From Gnetum montanum (lineage: Eukaryota; Streptophyta; Gnetopsida; Gnetales; Gnetaceae), in NCBI GenBank assembly GCA_015680685.1, contig MNCI01033354.1:186132-250131 (forward strand): DNA of 64,000 nt. The letters run 5' to 3'. This document shows positions 61,238-64,000 of this stretch, piece by piece. The translations under genes were made by a program, and so were the position numbers. The notes below the pieces were generated by a model. That model saw only the letters and a program-made list of their open reading frames with translations, was not told the DNA's origin and ran no database searches. The first letter of the stretch is position 1. Each line of letters begins with the position of its first letter.

Positions 61238-61689
61238 TAATCCGTTCAGGGATTCTCATCCAGCAATTGCGAAAAAAAGGAGGTGTTTAAGAAGATCATA
61301 CCAACTTCCTTAGGATGATTTTAATGACGTATTTAAGGAATATCATACAAATTTCCCTAGGATATCTTTAGAGTAGATGAAAACTTTCTTAGAATGTGTT
61401 TAGGAAGTTTTTATGTTATCCTCCAACGTCTATTTAACTTGCATATGATAATATGCTTATTGATTTATTATCCTATCATGATAATTTATTTAACGAAGTG
61501 GGGGAGCAAATGTGCCACCCCACTTCATTAATTTAGGGGTAACCTGTAACTAATAATTCTCCACTTTCCACCCTTTACCCTTTGGATATATGACTCAACA
61601 TTCTTCCACTCACTATATTGGTATAGTAGGGAGGTTGTCAAACCTTAAACAAATGAATCATAAAATTTTAAGAAAATTCAAAGTTCATA
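61238..61689 (-). promoter_or_regulatory. Upstream region of the PPR gene
   Basis: No clear TATA box was found close to the start codon. Three imperfect copies of AACTTCCTTAGGAT-type sequence lie at about 61303, 61350 and 61381. A perfect 9-base inverted repeat (GAAGTGGGG at 61495-61503 and 61518-61526) could form a hairpin. The region ends in a T run followed by an A run (61699-61731) near the R6 LTR. Confidence 0.4.
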
Positions 61690-62867
61690 ATGGAAAGAAA
61701 GTTTTTTTTTTATTATTAAAAAAAAAAAAAGCTTAATGGTTTTAGGGATGCTTTTTAAAGGTTTCTATCCTTAAAACTAATCTTGGAAAACCTCTTCTAT
61801 GTGGTAGGAAAAGGATCAAACCTTGCCTTTATTTAGAAAAACCCTCACGAGTTTTCACTTTTTACTAAAGTATTTCTTACAAAGAGAAGGAGAAAACTCT
61901 CTATAAAGATAAAAGAACACATGAATCAAAAATAATGAATAAATAGCAATAAAAGCTAACAGCTTTCAATCTTTGAGCCTCAAAAATAAAATAAAATTGA
62001 TATTGTAGAAAATAAATTAATCATTCAACCTTTTGATGAAGAACTCCCTTGGATTCCACAATTTAAGCTCTCAACCCAAAAGCAAGCTAATTTGAACAAG
62101 AAAATTCCAAAGAAAAAAAAGAAGAGCTTTATTCTTGCTAAAGAAAATGTAAGTACAAGCACAACGGAAGCATACAACTCCCAAGGAAAGACAAGCAATT
62201 CAATCTAATCTTCACACCACACTAAAGCAAAGTAATCACACTCAAGAAGGATGATCAAAGCATTTGGCCGCACACACTATCTCTTCTCTCACTCTTAGAC
62301 TCTCAACTCTCAACTCTCATTACTTAAATACTCTTATATACATGGAGGCCCAAGAGTTCTATTTATACTTTTTCCATGTCTTCCCCTCTTCTTTGACATT
62401 CAAAATTATAATTTTGAGTTCATTGTAATCCATACAAAAATGTCTTATGGTTAGACAAGACATCTTTGGGTGAGGGAAGATATCATTCCTACATGAGAAT
62501 AGGCCATAAAGAAAATGTATTTCTCATGTGAAAGATGTCTTTCATCTAGATAAGATGTCTTTGAGGTTCAAACATCTTTCTAGAAAGTAACAACAATCTT
62601 AGAAGATGTCTTTCAAACATATGTGGTGTCTTATGCTAGGAAAAGATATCTTTCTTGAGAGTAAGATATCTTTTTGGGCAATAGCCAAATAGCAAGACAT
62701 CTAAAGTCCAAAGAAGTGAAATTCACCTCAAATCATCTTTCCTTATTTCTAAACACCTATGGAACTAGTAAGAACATACAAACACAACCAAAGCATACAC
62801 AAATAACAAGAAATACACAAAGAAAAACCATTAAGGATGACACATGGATTGGATGATATCCTCATCA
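61690..62867 (-). repeat. R6 3' LTR
   Basis: In minus sense it begins TGATGAGGATATCATCC at 62867, directly after a good purine tract. An array of AAGATGTCTT-type words (about nine, 62440-62720) precedes the TATA box (GTATAAATAG, complement near 62359-62368). AATAAAG-type signals follow near 62130. The left border is uncertain because the other LTR is outside the window; a homologous, inverted end is at 46540-46780. Confidence 0.65.
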
Positions 62868-62885
62868 TCTCTCCCACCCTTAAAA
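62868..62885 (-). promoter_or_regulatory. R6 polypurine tract
   Basis: The minus strand reads AAGGGTGGGAGAGA immediately before the LTR start TGATGAG, a well-kept tract typical of plant chromoviruses. Confidence 0.75.
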
Positions 62886-62899
62886 AATAAAACTTATCT

Positions 62900-63594
62900 T
62901 CAAGTTGGCTAAACACTTGGAATAGCATTAAGCCCCCCAAAAGCCAAATCTTTCTCATGAATCCAAATTGTATTTTCAAATCCCTCATCATTCCAATGCA
63001 TCAAATACTCATGCATCTTTTAGCCTCTTGTGCTTCTAGCCTTCATTGCTTGTAACACAATTGGCTTTCTTGATGGCTTGGATGAATTTTAACCTTTAAG
63101 TGCACCCTTGAGGATCTTAAGACTATCCTTCAAGTTTGATGTAATCACATTCCCATTGTATGGCTCAAATTTGAAACATTAAAAACACAAGAAATAGAAA
63201 ATTCATTAAGTAAGTTAATCTCATAAACATTTGGGTTGATTTTGACCTTGATTTTGAATGGACCAATCCTCCTTGACTTAAACTTGTAGAAATGTAAATT
63301 CTTTTGCCTTTTCCTGCTTAAAGTAGATTCAAACATATTCTTCAAATTGAAAAATAATTGTTCTCTTGTCCTCATTAGCTTTGGAAGACATTTCCTTTGT
63401 CTTCTACTCCAAGTGAAATTTAACTTGTTAATGTAACTTTTTCATTTTCTCAACAAAATTATAGTTCAAAGAGGTACAATCTACACATTTTCTTACCTCA
63501 TCAACCATTCTTGATGAAAAATAATAATTTGCTACAAAGGAAGTATTACCAATGCTAGAATGGAGAGCATTATTGTATGAGAACTCATCATGGG
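62900..63594 (-). pseudogene. R6 integrase C-terminus and chromodomain (broken by R7)
   Basis: Minus-strand pieces, 5' to 3': HDEFSYNNALHSSIGNTSF and SLNYNFVEKMKKL (63590-63428), the end of the integrase core. Then REQLFFNLKNMFES, RRIGPFKIKVKINPNVYEI and SCVFNVSNLSH (63375-63145), the GPF/Y C-terminal module. Then, in another frame near 63060-62930, a chromodomain-like EYLMHWNDEGFENTIW. This order identifies a Ty3/gypsy chromovirus; chromodomains of this kind direct insertion to particular chromatin. R7 cuts the integrase core at 63594. Confidence 0.75.
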
Positions 63595-64000
63595 TGATGA
63601 GACGCGGTTTGCGTCGGCCGTGATATCGCGTACGCGATATCGCAGCCGACGCAATATCACATCCCCCGCGATATTGCATCCTTCCCTACGATATCGCGTA
63701 CGCGATATCGCAACCGACGCAATATCGCATCCCCCGCGATATCGCATCCTTCCCTACGATATCGCGTACGTGATATCGTAGTCCGCCGCCATGTCTATAA
63801 ATAAGAGGCGACTCTCCCTCATTTGACATCCCAGTTTTAGTGTAGCGAAGCTTTGGCAGTTTGATCCCTCCGGAGTTAGATTTTTTCCCATGTCTGCCCG
63901 CAGTGTGGTGAATGTGATTGTACGGTGTCTTTATTCGAGTGTGCCGTACTTGGACACGCACATGACCGGCAATAAAGATCGAGATTACTTCATCATTGCA
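63595..64000 (+). mobile_element. R7: start of an LTR retrotransposon with a CpG-rich palindromic U3
   Basis: TGATGAGACGCGG starts an LTR exactly where the R6 integrase frame breaks. Bases 63611-63790 form an array with a 68-base period: GATATCGCGTACGCGATATC (perfect palindrome) begins at 63622 and 63690, and a third copy with one change at 63758. A TATA box follows at 63796. The rest (63804-64000) is richer in CpG than the window, with an AATAAAG at about 63972. The window ends inside the LTR or solo copy, so the partner LTR and TSD cannot be checked; ATGGG at 63590-63594 is the candidate TSD. CpG retention suggests recent insertion or lack of methylation. Confidence 0.7.
63796..63803 (+). 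promoter_or_regulatory. R7 TATA box
   Basis: TATAAATA lies 201 bases after the LTR start, directly downstream of the palindromic array, in the same place as in the R3 and R5 LTRs. Transcription would be expected to start about 30 bases downstream. Confidence 0.65.

Noticed and set aside
63611-63780. CRISPR-like or centromeric satellite array
   Set aside because: Only two and a half units with no spacers, placed between an LTR start and a TATA box in plant DNA.
63590-63961. Open frames across the R7 array as Arg-rich proteins
   Set aside because: They read through the 68-base palindromic array on both strands, a property of its lack of stops, not of coding.

Overview
This window looks like nuclear DNA of a land plant with a large, repeat-filled genome. 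The evidence is AT-rich sequence dominated by decayed Ty3/gypsy LTR retrotransposons of the plant Athila type (tRNA-Asp primer sites, CX2CX3HX4C gag knuckle, an extra plant-transposon-like ORF), an RTE-type LINE, tRNA-derived SINE-like repeats, and one clean gene for an organellar pentatricopeptide repeat (PPR) protein with tandem 31-residue S motifs. A conifer or other gymnosperm is my best guess, but the sequence does not prove it.

Layout. About two thirds of the window is one nest of retroelements whose boundaries can be set to the base by terminal repeats and 5-bp target-site duplications (TSDs). R1 (1960-45620, +) has a Met-type primer site and holds a decayed CCR4-like deadenylase gene copy but no recognisable pol. 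R2 (5188-43507, +, TSD ATACC), an Athila-like element, sits inside that CCR4-like copy; the reading frame of the gene copy continues across the empty site. R3 (6160-19387, -, TSD ATCAT) and R4 (21098-34605, -, TSD ATCCT) are two 13-kb members of one family inserted into the leader and gag of R2. R5 (48843-55233, -, TSD ATTAG) is a gag-only relative of R3/R4 that lacks pol. At the right end a chromodomain-bearing gypsy element R6 (about 61690-63594, -) is interrupted by R7 (starts 63595, +). R7 is probably young: it begins with a CpG-rich array of palindromes upstream of a TATA box and runs out of the window.

Between these lie a 5'-truncated RTE LINE (56641-58230, -), several SINE-like heads, small tandem duplications, and the PPR gene (59981-61237, -), the only gene that looks intact. 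It has a mitochondrial-type presequence, eight S motifs and a C-terminus that stops inside an L-type motif, with no E or DYW domain.

All retroelement coding regions except the PPR gene are broken by stops and frameshifts, mostly of the C-to-T/G-to-A kind expected from old methylated repeats. Domain borders inside them are approximate. Three N positions (26620, 35761, 37425) mark unresolved sequence; a 168-bp duplication abuts the first.
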